A stretch of DNA of 64,000 nt, from contig NZ_JACHMB010000001.1 in assembly GCF_014204795.1 (NCBI RefSeq), forward strand, positions 3,968,001 to 4,032,000. The letters are read 5' to 3'. Positions 41,521 through 51,354 of this stretch are shown here, piece by piece (within the stretch, counting starts at the first letter, position 1; each line of letters starts with the position of its first letter). The notes below the pieces were generated by a model. That model did no database searches. It was not told the origin of the DNA and worked only from the letters and a program-made list of their open reading frames with translations. A program made the translations under genes and the position numbers. The DNA comes from Nonomuraea jabiensis. Its GTDB lineage: Bacteria; Actinomycetota; Actinomycetes; Streptosporangiales; Streptosporangiaceae.

Positions 41521-42189
41521 ATGGGCTGGATGGCCAAGCGGAGACTGCGTACCGGCCCGACGGCGGCCCTGCCCGCCAAGCCGGATCCGGCCGAGTTGCT
41601 GCGCATCGTGCGGCTCGCCGACCCGGGCGCGAAGAAGGACGGCGACGACATCGTGGCCACCGACGTGCGGGTGTACGCGCCCGTGGAGGCCGAGTCCGAG
41701 CTGACCGGTGGCGAGCTGGAGAAGGTGTGGGCGGTCAGGGTGGCCGCCGAGGGGCCGCTGCCGCTGAACTTCTTCGACCGCTATCTCGCCGAGGGCCTGG
41801 CCTTCCGGCTCAAGGGGCTCGCGGTGTGCCGGGGCGAGGTGACCGACCCCGCCGACGAGGAGGAGAGCGGGCCCGCCGTCATCCTTCCGGCGCGGCCGGC
41901 CGCCGAGGAGCTGGCGCCGCTGCTGGAGCAGGACGAGGAGGACGAGTTCGCGTTCACGGCCGGTGACATCCGGGCCGTGCTCGTCCCGGAGAAGGGGCAG
42001 CCGCCCGCCGTGCAGGAGCTCCTGCCCTTCGCCGTCGAGCTGACCGCGATCGAGTTGCGCGGCGACGAGCCCGCCAAGCTGGGCGCGCTCGCGCTGGAGC
42101 TGGCCGAGTCGCTGAACGGGCTGGTCGTGGACCGCTGGCGGTTCCGGGTGGACGCGGCGGAGGACCTGGTCCCGCCCACGCGTGAGTAG
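41521..42189 (+). CDS. Uncharacterised soluble protein after the sortases
   Basis: A 222-residue protein with no signal or membrane segment. It is acidic in its middle (EQDEEDEFAFTAGD) and predicted alpha/beta. I do not recognise a family. It begins 18 bases after the second sortase on the same strand, so it may share the transcript. Its 3' end (through 42189) reaches the thiolase promoter motif. Confidence 0.6.
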   Translation: MGWMAKRRLRTGPTAALPAKPDPAELLRIVRLADPGAKKDGDDIVATDVRVYAPVEAESELTGGELEKVWAVRVAAEGPLPLNFFDRYLAEGLAFRLKGLAVCRGEVTDPADEEESGPAVILPARPAAEELAPLLEQDEEDEFAFTAGDIRAVLVPEKGQPPAVQELLPFAVELTAIELRGDEPAKLGALALELAESLNGLVVDRWRFRVDAAEDLVPPTRE

Positions 42190-42200
42190 AACGTCGTTCT
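42188..42200 (+). promoter_or_regulatory. Beta-oxidation motif, copy 3 (perfect palindrome)
   Basis: AGAACG-t-CGTTCT is a perfect 13-base palindrome 52 bases before the thiolase start. The motif before the hydroxyacyl-CoA dehydrogenase shares its flanks (GAGTAGAAC). It also resembles the KstR core TAGAAC-N2-GTTCTA but with one extra spacer base. Confidence 0.55.
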
Positions 42201-42251
42201 GTTGTAGTCTGCCCCTAGTAACCGAATAATGCTCGGTTTCCAGGAGGCACT

Positions 42252-43397
<1,146 letters not shown>

Positions 43398-43411
43398 AAG
43401 GCATGAAAGGT

Positions 43412-43452
43412 GCGGGCGCCGCCTCCTGGCGTACGGTGGAGGCGGCGCCCGC
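43412..43452 (+). terminator. Terminator after thiolase
   Basis: A perfect 15-base-pair stem, GCGGGCGCCGCCTCC with GGAGGCGGCGCCCGC, and an 11-base loop, starting 15 bases after the stop. Confidence 0.85.
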
Positions 43453-43477
43453 CTAACTACCCATCCTGGTAGTTGTC

Positions 43478-43597
43478 TCAGCGGCCCTTCGGCGGGATGC
43501 GCCGGGGCGGCATGATCGGCCGTTGCGGCATCTTGGGCATCGGCCGCGTCACGGGCAATCCGGGAAGGTTCTTTTTCCTGGATGAACGGACTCGCAT
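43478..43597 (-). CDS. 39-residue basic, Pro/Met-rich peptide
   Basis: A short gene encoding MRVRSSRKKNLPGLPVTRPM then PKMPQRPIMPPRRIPPKGR. Its ATG at 43597 is preceded by a perfect AAAGGAG seven bases away, rare for chance frames. The peptide has many Arg/Lys, no acidic residue and nine prolines, with repeating Pro-basic units and no signal peptide or Cys. It stands alone between the thiolase terminator and a serine hydrolase. No family is recognised. It could be an RNA- or ribosome-binding peptide, or an antimicrobial-like one; evidence for any is compositional only. Confidence 0.6.
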   Translation of the reverse strand: MRVRSSRKKNLPGLPVTRPMPKMPQRPIMPPRRIPPKGR

Positions 43598-43769
43598 GAG
43601 GGAGCTCCTTTACACAGACTCACGACGCGGCTCATCGAGGCCGGTCGGCAAGCTCAGCTGCCGCGTCTGGAACGGATGACGGGCGATCTCGCTGCTGAGC
43701 AGCGGTGAATCACAGGTAAAGGCGCATGTCCATGACAGTACGGGCCGGCCGTAATCCCGTGCAACCGAA

Positions 43770-45152
43770 TTAACGCCGGGCGGCCATCAGCCGGGACACC
43801 GCCACCGCCGCCCCCGACAGCGCCGCCACCAGCAGCGTGATCGACAGGGGCGCGGCGAAGTAGGTGAGCTGGGCCCACGTCACCGCCCGCCCGTTCATGA
43901 GGAACGAGATCAGGTCCGGATAGGCCGCCAGCACGGCCACGGGCAGCAGCACCGGCACCAGCCGCCACCAGACCCGCTTGCCCGCGCGCCGGGCGGCCCA
44001 GCGCCGGGCGCGCAGCACGCCCAGGACGCCGAGACCGGCCGCGGCCAACGCCAGCACGCCCAGCACCAGCTCGAACAGCTGCCGGTCGCCTCCGGGCACC
44101 TCAGGGGCGCGGCCCTCGCTCAGGGCGGTCAGCCCCTGCATGACGGTGTAGGTGTCGTCGGTCAGCGCCGCCCCGTTCGCCATGACGGCGAAGCCGTAGC
44201 CGGTCTTGGGGGAGATCGCCTCGACGGCGTTGTAGGTGAACAGGTTCCCCGAGTGCACGAGCTGCCCGGTCTCCCGCTCGACGCCCCAGCCCATGCCGTA
44301 GTCGCGGATCTTGGTGGGCGTGTGCATGGCGTCCAGGCTCTCCCGCTTGACCAGGGGGCGCCCGTCGCCCGACTGCGCGATCAGCCACCTGCCCATGTCG
44401 GCGGCCGTGGTGATGACCCCGCCCGAGCCGCTGTCGTTGAGGAAGCCGGACAGCTCGGGACGCGGGAGCCAGGCGCCGAAGATCGAGTTGTAGCCGTCGG
44501 CCGGCCGGACGACCTGGTCGCTGACGGCGCTGGACTTCATGCCCAGCGGACCGAACACCCGCTCCCGCAGGTAGTCGCCGAACCGCTGCCCGGAGGCCAC
44601 CTCGACCAGCCGGGCGGCCAGGTCGTAGTTGACGTTGCAGTACTCCCAGCGGGTGCCGGGGGCGGCGCGCAGCCCGGAGCCGGACAGCCGGGAGGTGTAG
44701 TCCGCGAGTGAGGTGGCGCCCTCCACCGCGGCGATGTCGACGGTCGTGTCCGACAGGCCGGAGGTCTGGTTCAGCAGCTGCCGTACGGTGATCGCCGCCG
44801 CGCGCGGGTCCGCCATCCGGAACCCCGGCAGCTGCCCGGCCACCGGCTCGTCCAGCTTGATCTTGCCGCGCTCCACGAGCGTCATCACGGCCATCGCGGT
44901 GAACGACTTGCTGACCGAGGCCACGCGCATCGGGGTGTTCGCGGTGACGGGACGCCCCTCGGAGTCGTGGCCGTAGCCGGCCGCGTGCACGACCTCGCCG
45001 TTGTGCGTCACGACCACGGACATGCCGGGCAGTCCGGTGGACTCCATGGCCTGGCGCAGGTAGGCGTCGATGGTCTGGGAGGTCGGCTGCGGGGCGGGGG
45101 CGAGGGTCAGCGCCGTCGAGAGGCCGATCAGGAGGGACTTCACTGCTATCAC
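43770..45152 (-). CDS. Serine hydrolase (beta-lactamase fold) with C-terminal membrane segments
   Basis: A 460-residue protein. Signal peptide (1-25), nucleophile motif S79-V-S-K82, YCN in TRWEYCNVNYD and HSG in LVHSGNLF, as in DD-carboxypeptidase/esterase proteins. Unlike the hydrolase at 3352 it continues with about three C-terminal membrane segments (FELVLGVLALAAAGLGVLGV, WWRLVPVLLPVAVLAA and a last one), so the enzyme is tethered outside the cell. GTG 45152 is likeliest; GTG 45143 is possible. Substrate unknown. Confidence 0.88.
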   Translation of the reverse strand: MIAVKSLLIGLSTALTLAPAPQPTSQTIDAYLRQAMESTGLPGMSVVVTHNGEVVHAAGYGHDSEGRPVTANTPMRVASVSKSFTAMAVMTLVERGKIKLDEPVAGQLPGFRMADPRAAAITVRQLLNQTSGLSDTTVDIAAVEGATSLADYTSRLSGSGLRAAPGTRWEYCNVNYDLAARLVEVASGQRFGDYLRERVFGPLGMKSSAVSDQVVRPADGYNSIFGAWLPRPELSGFLNDSGSGGVITTAADMGRWLIAQSGDGRPLVKRESLDAMHTPTKIRDYGMGWGVERETGQLVHSGNLFTYNAVEAISPKTGYGFAVMANGAALTDDTYTVMQGLTALSEGRAPEVPGGDRQLFELVLGVLALAAAGLGVLGVLRARRWAARRAGKRVWWRLVPVLLPVAVLAAYPDLISFLMNGRAVTWAQLTYFAAPLSITLLVAALSGAAVAVSRLMAARR

Positions 45153-45222
45153 GGAGAGAAACCTAGGAAGTCGCCCCCACCCTCCGGATCGGCCGACCGT
45201 CCAGTGTCACCCCTGACGAAAG

Positions 45223-45678
45223 TCAGGTCAGGCGCTCCGGGACGGTGTTGTGCACCTGCTGGAAGATCACCGACGTGCGGAAGCCGACGATCTCCTTGCG
45301 CTTGCTCAGCCGGTCGAGCAGGAACGAGTGCAGGTGGTCCAGGTCCTGCACCGCCACGTGCAGGAGGAAGTCGTCCCCGCCCGCCAGCACGAACACGCTG
45401 AGCACCTCCGGCATCGCCGCCGCCGACGACTTGAACGCGTTGATCACCGCCCGGCTCAGCGGCCGTACCTGGACCGAGACCATGGCCTGCACGCTCCGGT
45501 TGAGCGCGGCCGGGTCGATCTCGGCGTGGTAGCCGCGGATCACGCCGCGCCGGGTGAGCGACCTGACCCGCTCCAGGCAGGTCGAGGGCGCGACGCCGAG
45601 CTGCCGGGCCAGCTCCCGGTTGGACTGCCGCGCATCCGTTTGGAGCAGCCGCACGATCTCCGAATCAAGTTCGTCCAT
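45223..45678 (-). CDS. Lrp/AsnC-family regulator
   Basis: A 151-residue Lrp protein: N-terminal helix-turn-helix (LDSEIVRLLQTDARQSNREL, LGVAPSTCLERVRSLTRRGV) and a C-terminal RAM effector domain with the amino-acid-binding loop (VFVLAGGDDFLLHVAVQD). It is divergent from an amino-acid permease and a long palindrome lies between. Ligand is probably the amino acid that the permease moves. Confidence 0.93.
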   Translation of the reverse strand: MDELDSEIVRLLQTDARQSNRELARQLGVAPSTCLERVRSLTRRGVIRGYHAEIDPAALNRSVQAMVSVQVRPLSRAVINAFKSSAAAMPEVLSVFVLAGGDDFLLHVAVQDLDHLHSFLLDRLSKRKEIVGFRTSVIFQQVHNTVPERLT

Positions 45679-45700
45679 GAGTGGATGGTCCCACGCGGTT

Positions 45701-45744
45701 CCGGCCATTCGTTCGGCTGAGGGGGATTCGGTCCGAATGGCCGG
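45701..45744. promoter_or_regulatory. Lrp operator candidate between regulator and permease
   Basis: CCGGCCATTCG (45701-45711) and CGAATGGCCGG (45734-45744) are perfect 11-base arms around a 22-base spacer. The right side also holds a smaller perfect palindrome, ATTCGG-t-CCGAAT (45726-45738). The long symmetric layout fits cooperative Lrp dimers. Confidence 0.65.
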
Positions 45745-45759
45745 ACTATTTTCGGCTGC

Positions 45760-46989
45760 ATGTCGGAACATCGCATAGGCGCGGGACATGGCACGGCACT
45801 GCTGGTGGGGGCGGTCCTCGGACCCGGGATGCTGGTGCTGCCGCACCTCGCCGCCGCGGCCGCGGGGCCCGCGTCCGTGCTGGCCTGGGCCGGGCTGCTG
45901 GCGCTGAGCGTCCCGGTCGCGCTGACCTTCGCCGCGCTCGGCGCCAGATACCCCGACGGCGGGGGAGTGGCGAGCTTCGCCGGGCTCGCCTTCGGCCGGC
46001 ACGCCTCGGCCGTGGTCGGCTGGTGGTTCTACGGCGCCGTCCCCATCGGCACCGTCGCCGGCGCGCTGGTCGGCGGCCAGTACGTCGAGGCCACGCTGGG
46101 CATGGACGCCACCCTGGCCGCCTGCCTGATCCTGGGAGCCGCCTTCGCCGCCAACGCCGCCGGGCTGCGCACCTCGGGACGGCTGCAGATCGGCTTTGTC
46201 GTCCTGCTCGTCGCGCTCCTGGCCACGGCCGTGATCACCGCCGCGCCGTACGCAGATTTGGGCAACTTCACCCCCTTCGCCCCGCACGGCGCCGCGGGCG
46301 TGGCGGGCGCGGCCGGCGTGCTCCTGTTCGCCTTCGTCGGCTGGGAGGCGGCCAGCCACCTGTCGGCCGAGTTCGCCGGCAAGGGGAACGGCCTGGTCCG
46401 GGCCACCGCGGTGACGCTCGTCGTGATCGGGATCCTGTACGTGGGCGTGTCGGTCACCTCCGTCGGCGTGCTCGGCCCCGACATGACCGGCGTGCCGCTC
46501 ACCGCCATGCTGGAGACCGGCATCGGCCCCGCCGCGCGGCCCGTCACCGGGGTCGTGGCGGTGCTGCTGACCTTCGGCGCGGTCAACACCTACCTCGCCG
46601 GGGCCTCCCGGCTGGGCGCGGCCATGGCCAGGGACGGGGCGCTGCCGGGCTGGTTCGCCAGGGGCGGGGCGCCGGGCGAGACGCCGTACCGGAGCCTGGG
46701 GCTGCTCGCCGTGCTCAGCGTGCCCGTGCTGGTGTGGGCGGTGGACCTGGACCTGCTCATGCGGGCCACCTCGGCCTGCCTGGCGGCGGTCACGGCGGCG
46801 GGCGTGGTGGCGGCCGTGCGGATGCTGCCCGCGGGGCGGCACCGGAACACGGCCGTGGTGGGCGCGGGGCTGTCGCTCGTGGCGCTGGCGTTCTGCGGTG
46901 CCTATCTCGTGGTGCCCGCCGTGCTCGCCGTGGTGGCGATCGGAGTCCTGAAAGCGAATGTTCGCCGTTCGTACAAAATCAAGCGATGA
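45760..46989 (+). CDS. APC-family amino acid permease
   Basis: A 409-residue membrane protein with about 11-12 segments, matching APC transporters (GAVLGPGMLVLPHLAAAAAG, VGWEAASHLSAEFAGKG, GAVNTYLAGASRLGAAMARD). It ends with a basic tail. Its substrate is probably an amino acid, and the divergent Lrp regulator should sense it. The start is ATG at 45760. Confidence 0.87.
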   Translation: MSEHRIGAGHGTALLVGAVLGPGMLVLPHLAAAAAGPASVLAWAGLLALSVPVALTFAALGARYPDGGGVASFAGLAFGRHASAVVGWWFYGAVPIGTVAGALVGGQYVEATLGMDATLAACLILGAAFAANAAGLRTSGRLQIGFVVLLVALLATAVITAAPYADLGNFTPFAPHGAAGVAGAAGVLLFAFVGWEAASHLSAEFAGKGNGLVRATAVTLVVIGILYVGVSVTSVGVLGPDMTGVPLTAMLETGIGPAARPVTGVVAVLLTFGAVNTYLAGASRLGAAMARDGALPGWFARGGAPGETPYRSLGLLAVLSVPVLVWAVDLDLLMRATSACLAAVTAAGVVAAVRMLPAGRHRNTAVVGAGLSLVALAFCGAYLVVPAVLAVVAIGVLKANVRRSYKIKR

Positions 46990-47056
46990 AACGGCGCATG
47001 GGGCCGTCAGGCGGGCAGTACTCCTAGCACAGGACGGCGCATCGTCGGGAGGTGCT

Positions 47057-48928
47057 ATGACCGAGCACGCCAAGTACGCGGAGTCCAGGGAGGTCGGCGA
47101 GCAGGCCCGCGAGAAGGAGTGGACGCGGCCCAGCTTCGCCAAGCAGCTCTTCCTCGGCGACTACCGGCTGGATCTCGTGTACCCCGTGCCGACGCTGTCC
47201 GACGAGGCGACCAAGCGGGGTGAGGAGTTCGTCAGGGCGGTGCGGCGCTACCTCGACGCCCACGTCGACCCCGCGCTCATCGAGCGGACCGCGCAGGTGC
47301 CCGACGAGGTGGTCAAGGGCCTCGCGGCGCTCGGGGCCTTCGGGATCACGATCGGCGAGGAGTACGGCGGGCTCGGGCTGCCCTACCTGTACTACTGCCG
47401 CACCCTCATGCTCGTCGGCTCGTACTGCCCGGCGCTGGCCACGCTGCTGTCGGCGCACCAGTCGATCGGGGTGCCGCAGCCGCTCAAGCTGTTCGGCACC
47501 GAGGAGCAGAAGCGGGAGTTCCTGCCGAGGTGCGCGGCGGGCGAGATCTCCGCGTTCCTGCTGACCGAGCCCGACGTGGGCTCCGACCCGGCCCGCCTGT
47601 CCACCACCGCCGTCCGCGACGGCGACGACTACGTGCTCGACGGCGTCAAGCTGTGGACGACGAACGGCGTCGTCGCCGATCTCCTGGTGGTCATGGCCAG
47701 GACCGGCAAGAAGATCAGCGCTTTCGTGGTCGAGGCCGACTCTCCCGGCATCACGGTCAAGCGGCGCAACGGCTTCATGGGGCTGCGCGGCATCGAGAAC
47801 GGGGTCACCGAGTTCTCCCAGGTCAGGGTGCCGGCCAGGAACCTGATCGGGCGTGAGGGGCAGGGCCTGAAGATTGCCCTGACCACGCTGAACACCGGCC
47901 GCCTGTCGCTGCCGGCCACCTGCGCGGGCAACGCCAAGTGGGCACTCAAGATCGCCCGCGAGTGGGGCAACGAGCGGGTGCAGTGGGGGCGCAGGGTCGG
48001 CGAGCACGAGGCCGTGGCCACGAAGATCGCGTTCATCGCGGCCAGCGCGTACGCGCTCGAAGCCCTCTGCGAGCTCACCAGCCGCCTGGCCGACGACCAG
48101 CGCAACGACATCAGGATCGAGGCGGCGCTGGCCAAGCTGTACGCGTCGGAGCTGTCGTACCAGGCGCTCGACGAGCTGGTCCAGATCAGGGGCGGGCGCG
48201 GCTACGAGACGGCCGAGTCGCTCGTAGCGCGCGGCGAGCGCGGCGTGCCCGCCGAGCAGATGCTGCGCGACTCCCGCATCAACCGCATCTTCGAGGGCTC
48301 CTCGGAGATCATGCGCCTGATGATCACCCGGGAGGCGGTGGACGCGCACCTGTCGGCCGCCGGGGAGCTGATCAACCCCGAGGCCTCGCGCCAGGAACGC
48401 GCCCAGGCCCTGCGCCGGGCCAGCAGCTTCTACGCCAGGTGGCTGCCCACGCTGGTGGCCGGCACCGGCAACCTGCCCGCGTCGTACGGCGACTTCGGCC
48501 CGCTGGCCGCGCACCTGCGCTTCGTGGAGCGGACCAGCCGCAAGCTGGCCCGGTCCACCTTCTACGGCATGTCCCGCTGGCAGGGCCGGCTGGAGCACAA
48601 GCAGTCGTTCCTCGGCAGGCTCGTGGACATCGGGGCCGAACTGTTCGCCATGACCGCCGTGTGCGTCAAGGCGGAGGAGGACTCCAGGGACCTCGGACGC
48701 CGGCCGTACGAGCTCGCCGACACCTTCTGCCACCAGGCACGACGCCGCGTGGACGCGCTGTTCGACCGGCTCTGGGACAACAGCGACGCGGGCGACGTCC
48801 GCCTGGCCGGCTACGTGCTCGACGGCCGCTACGAGTTCGTCGAGGAAGGCATCCTCGACCCCTCCATCGAGGGCCCGTGGATCGGCACGCCGCAGGGCGG
48901 GGAGAGCGTCCGGAGAAAGATCCTCTGA
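47057..48928 (+). CDS. Very-long-chain-type acyl-CoA dehydrogenase
   Basis: A 623-residue protein: an extended N-terminus (about 40 residues), the dehydrogenase core (LLTEPDVGSDPARLSTTAVR, KLWTTNGVVADLLVVMA, IFEGSSEIMRLM with catalytic-position Glu) and a long C-terminal helical domain of the VLCAD/ACAD9 kind. It would start beta-oxidation of long acyl chains. ATG 47057 follows GGGAGG. The AGAAC-N3-RTTCK motif is not seen before it, unlike the other dehydrogenase. Confidence 0.92.
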   Translation: MTEHAKYAESREVGEQAREKEWTRPSFAKQLFLGDYRLDLVYPVPTLSDEATKRGEEFVRAVRRYLDAHVDPALIERTAQVPDEVVKGLAALGAFGITIGEEYGGLGLPYLYYCRTLMLVGSYCPALATLLSAHQSIGVPQPLKLFGTEEQKREFLPRCAAGEISAFLLTEPDVGSDPARLSTTAVRDGDDYVLDGVKLWTTNGVVADLLVVMARTGKKISAFVVEADSPGITVKRRNGFMGLRGIENGVTEFSQVRVPARNLIGREGQGLKIALTTLNTGRLSLPATCAGNAKWALKIAREWGNERVQWGRRVGEHEAVATKIAFIAASAYALEALCELTSRLADDQRNDIRIEAALAKLYASELSYQALDELVQIRGGRGYETAESLVARGERGVPAEQMLRDSRINRIFEGSSEIMRLMITREAVDAHLSAAGELINPEASRQERAQALRRASSFYARWLPTLVAGTGNLPASYGDFGPLAAHLRFVERTSRKLARSTFYGMSRWQGRLEHKQSFLGRLVDIGAELFAMTAVCVKAEEDSRDLGRRPYELADTFCHQARRRVDALFDRLWDNSDAGDVRLAGYVLDGRYEFVEEGILDPSIEGPWIGTPQGGESVRRKIL

Positions 48929-48931
48929 CGC

Positions 48932-49006
48932 CCGGTCTAGACCGGTTGTGAGGTTTTCCGGCTCTCAGCGTTTTCAAACTGATACGAGCCGGTATAGACC
49001 GGCTCG
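48932..49006. promoter_or_regulatory. Two DasR-like palindromes before sugar ABC operon
   Basis: CCGGTCTAGACCGG (48932-48945) and CCGGTATAGACCGG (48989-49002, inside the larger CGAGCCGGT-atag-ACCGGCTCG, 48985-49006) flank a 43-base spacer. The core GGTCTAGACC is that of the DasR GntR-family dre sites of Streptomyces (consensus ACTGGTCTAGACCACT); the flanks differ. Confidence 0.6.
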
Positions 49007-49128
49007 TCGATCCAGGCTTACGCTGACGCAAACGCGTCGAGCTGTACGCTCGCGTGCCCCATCCCCCAGGACGGGGTCCGTTGGCTGGTACGGACCAGCA
49101 CCCGTCCGACGAGAAGGCGGTATCTCCA

Positions 49129-50403
49129 GTGAACATGAAGCTTGTGGGCGGCGCCGCTCTCGGCCTTGCCACGATGCTGGTCCTGGCCGGCTGCGGCTCC
49201 GGCGGTTCCGGCGGTGGCGGAGGCGACACGCAGGCGTCGGGCGGCGGCCAGGTCACCCTGAAGATGGTCGCCGCCGACTACGGCGACGGCCCCGGCAAGC
49301 CGAACTCGGGCGAGACGTTCTGGAAGGGCGTCGTGGACGAGTTCCAGGCGGCCAACCCGAACATCAAGGTCGACGTCCAGGTCATCAACTGGAACGACAT
49401 CGACAAGCAGGTCGCCACCATGGTCCAGAACGGCCAGGTGCCCGACATCCTGCAGACCGGCGACTACTCCGGCTTCGTCAAGGACGGGCTGCTCTACAAG
49501 GTGGACGAGGTGCTGTCGCCGAACGTCTCGGGCGACATGCTGCAGAAGTTCGCCGAGTTCGGCAAGGTCGACGGCACCGCGTACGGCATCCCGTTCGTCT
49601 CCTCCGCGCGGGCGCTGTTCTACAACAAGGACCTGTTCCAGAAGGCCGGCATCGCCGAGCCGCCGAAGACGTGGGACGAGCTGAAGGCCGACGCCGAGAA
49701 GCTGAAGAAGGCGGGCGTCACGCAGCCCTTCGGCCTGCCGCTCGGCCAGGAGGAGGCCCAGGGCGAGTCGTTCCTGTGGATGCTGGGCAACGGCGGCGGC
49801 TACAAGGACGCCTCCGGCAAGTGGGCGATCAACTCGCCGCAGAACATCGAGACGTTCACGTACATGAAGGGCCTGGTCGACGCCGGTCTGACCACCCCCA
49901 ACCCGGGCACCAAGGACCGTAAGACGGTCTGGGAGGACTTCGGCGCGGGCAAGGTCGGCATGGTCAACGGCGGCCCCATGTCCATCCCGATCTTCGACGC
50001 GGCCGGGCTGAAGAACTACGGCGTCGCGCCGATCCCCGGCAAGAGCGGCCCGCTCGACACCACGCTCGGCGTCATGGACTGGATCATGGCGTTCAACAAG
50101 AACGGCCACGCCGCCGAGATCAAGAAGTTCTTCGACTTCTTCTACACCGGCAGCGCCGCCCAGAAGATCTCGGACACGTACAAGCTGCTGCCCGTCACCA
50201 ACGGCGGCATCCAGAAGCTGGCGGGCGACGAGAAGCTCAAGCCGTTCCTCGACGCGCTGCCCAACGCCAGCTTCTACCCCTTCCAGGACCCCAAGTGGGC
50301 CGAGGTGAACCCGGCGATCAAGCAGACGATCGGCGGGGCCGTCAAGGACGACCCGGCCAAGGTCCTCGGTGAGCTGCAGAAGACCGCCGAAGCGGCCGGC
50401 TGA
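49129..50403 (+). CDS. Sugar ABC transporter binding lipoprotein
   Basis: A 424-residue solute-binding protein with a lipoprotein signal (lipobox VLAGC, cysteine near residue 25) and a Gly/Ser-rich linker. Family-1 sugar-binding features: VDEFQAANPNIKVDVQVINW, GIPFVSSARALFYNKDLFQK, KTWDELKADAEKLKKAG. The GTG at 49129 has AAGGCGG eight bases upstream. It heads an operon with two permeases and no ATPase. The DasR-like sites upstream hint at an amino sugar or oligosaccharide, but this is inference. Confidence 0.88.
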   Translation: MNMKLVGGAALGLATMLVLAGCGSGGSGGGGGDTQASGGGQVTLKMVAADYGDGPGKPNSGETFWKGVVDEFQAANPNIKVDVQVINWNDIDKQVATMVQNGQVPDILQTGDYSGFVKDGLLYKVDEVLSPNVSGDMLQKFAEFGKVDGTAYGIPFVSSARALFYNKDLFQKAGIAEPPKTWDELKADAEKLKKAGVTQPFGLPLGQEEAQGESFLWMLGNGGGYKDASGKWAINSPQNIETFTYMKGLVDAGLTTPNPGTKDRKTVWEDFGAGKVGMVNGGPMSIPIFDAAGLKNYGVAPIPGKSGPLDTTLGVMDWIMAFNKNGHAAEIKKFFDFFYTGSAAQKISDTYKLLPVTNGGIQKLAGDEKLKPFLDALPNASFYPFQDPKWAEVNPAIKQTIGGAVKDDPAKVLGELQKTAEAAG

Positions 50404-50469
50404 TCCGTCGGGGGCCCGTGCGGCCGGCGCTCTCAGCGGTGCCGGCCGCACCGTCTTGGAAGGTTGCTC

Positions 50470-51354
50470 ATGAGAAGGTTGCGCGCCCTGGAGCCCCTCG
50501 CCTGGGTCGGGCCCGCCGTGGTGCTGATCGCGCTGGTCGTGCTCTGGCCCGTGATCGAGATGATCAGGTCGTCGTTCCTCAAGATCAGCCGGTTCGGGGT
50601 GGTCCAGGGGGGCAACGGCTTCGCGAACTACGAGAAGCTGTTCGGCGAGAAGGACTTCGCCGACATCATGGTCCGCAGCGTGATCTGGGTGGTCGCGGTC
50701 GTCGCGCTCACCGTGCTGATCTCGCTGGCCCTCGCCCAGCTGTTCAACCAGAACTTCCCGCTGCGTAAGGTGGCCCGGTGGGCGCTGATCGCGCCGTGGG
50801 CCGCGTCGGTGCTGATGACGGCGATCGTCTTCAAGTGGATGCTCGACCCCGAGGTCGGCGTGATCAACCAGATCCGGCTGAAGCTGGGGCTGATCGACGC
50901 GATGGGCGGGGCCTCGGCCGACCAGCTCGGCGACGCCTCCACCGCGATGCCGTGGCTGGTGTTCGTGGCCGTCTTCGTGTCGGTGCCGTTCACCACGTAC
51001 GCGCTGCTGGCCGGGCTGGCGACGATCCCCGCCGACGTCTATGAGGCGGCCAGGATGGACGGAGCCAGCCGGCTGCGGACGTACTGGTCGATCACGCTGC
51101 CGCTGCTGCGGCCCGCGCTCACCGTGGCGGCGCTCATCAACGTCATGAACGTCTTCAACAGCTTCCCGATCATCTGGGCCATGACGCACGGCCAGCCCGG
51201 CTACTCCACGGCCACCTCGACGATCCTCATGTTCATCCTCAAGGGCTCGAACATCGGCGAGTCGGCGGCCATGTCCGTCGTCAACTTCGGCATGGTGATC
51301 GTCCTGACCGCGATCTTCCTCAAGGTCTCCCGCTGGAACAAGGAGGTGGCGTGA
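50470..51354 (+). CDS. Sugar ABC permease (MalF/UgpA-type)
   Basis: A 294-residue membrane protein with six predicted segments and the EAA-loop YEAARMDGASRLRTYWSITL that contacts the ATPase. The ATG at 50470 follows GGAAGG; an in-frame TTG at 50464 overlaps that site. It overlaps the next permease start by one base (TGATG). Confidence 0.92.
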   Translation: MRRLRALEPLAWVGPAVVLIALVVLWPVIEMIRSSFLKISRFGVVQGGNGFANYEKLFGEKDFADIMVRSVIWVVAVVALTVLISLALAQLFNQNFPLRKVARWALIAPWAASVLMTAIVFKWMLDPEVGVINQIRLKLGLIDAMGGASADQLGDASTAMPWLVFVAVFVSVPFTTYALLAGLATIPADVYEAARMDGASRLRTYWSITLPLLRPALTVAALINVMNVFNSFPIIWAMTHGQPGYSTATSTILMFILKGSNIGESAAMSVVNFGMVIVLTAIFLKVSRWNKEVA

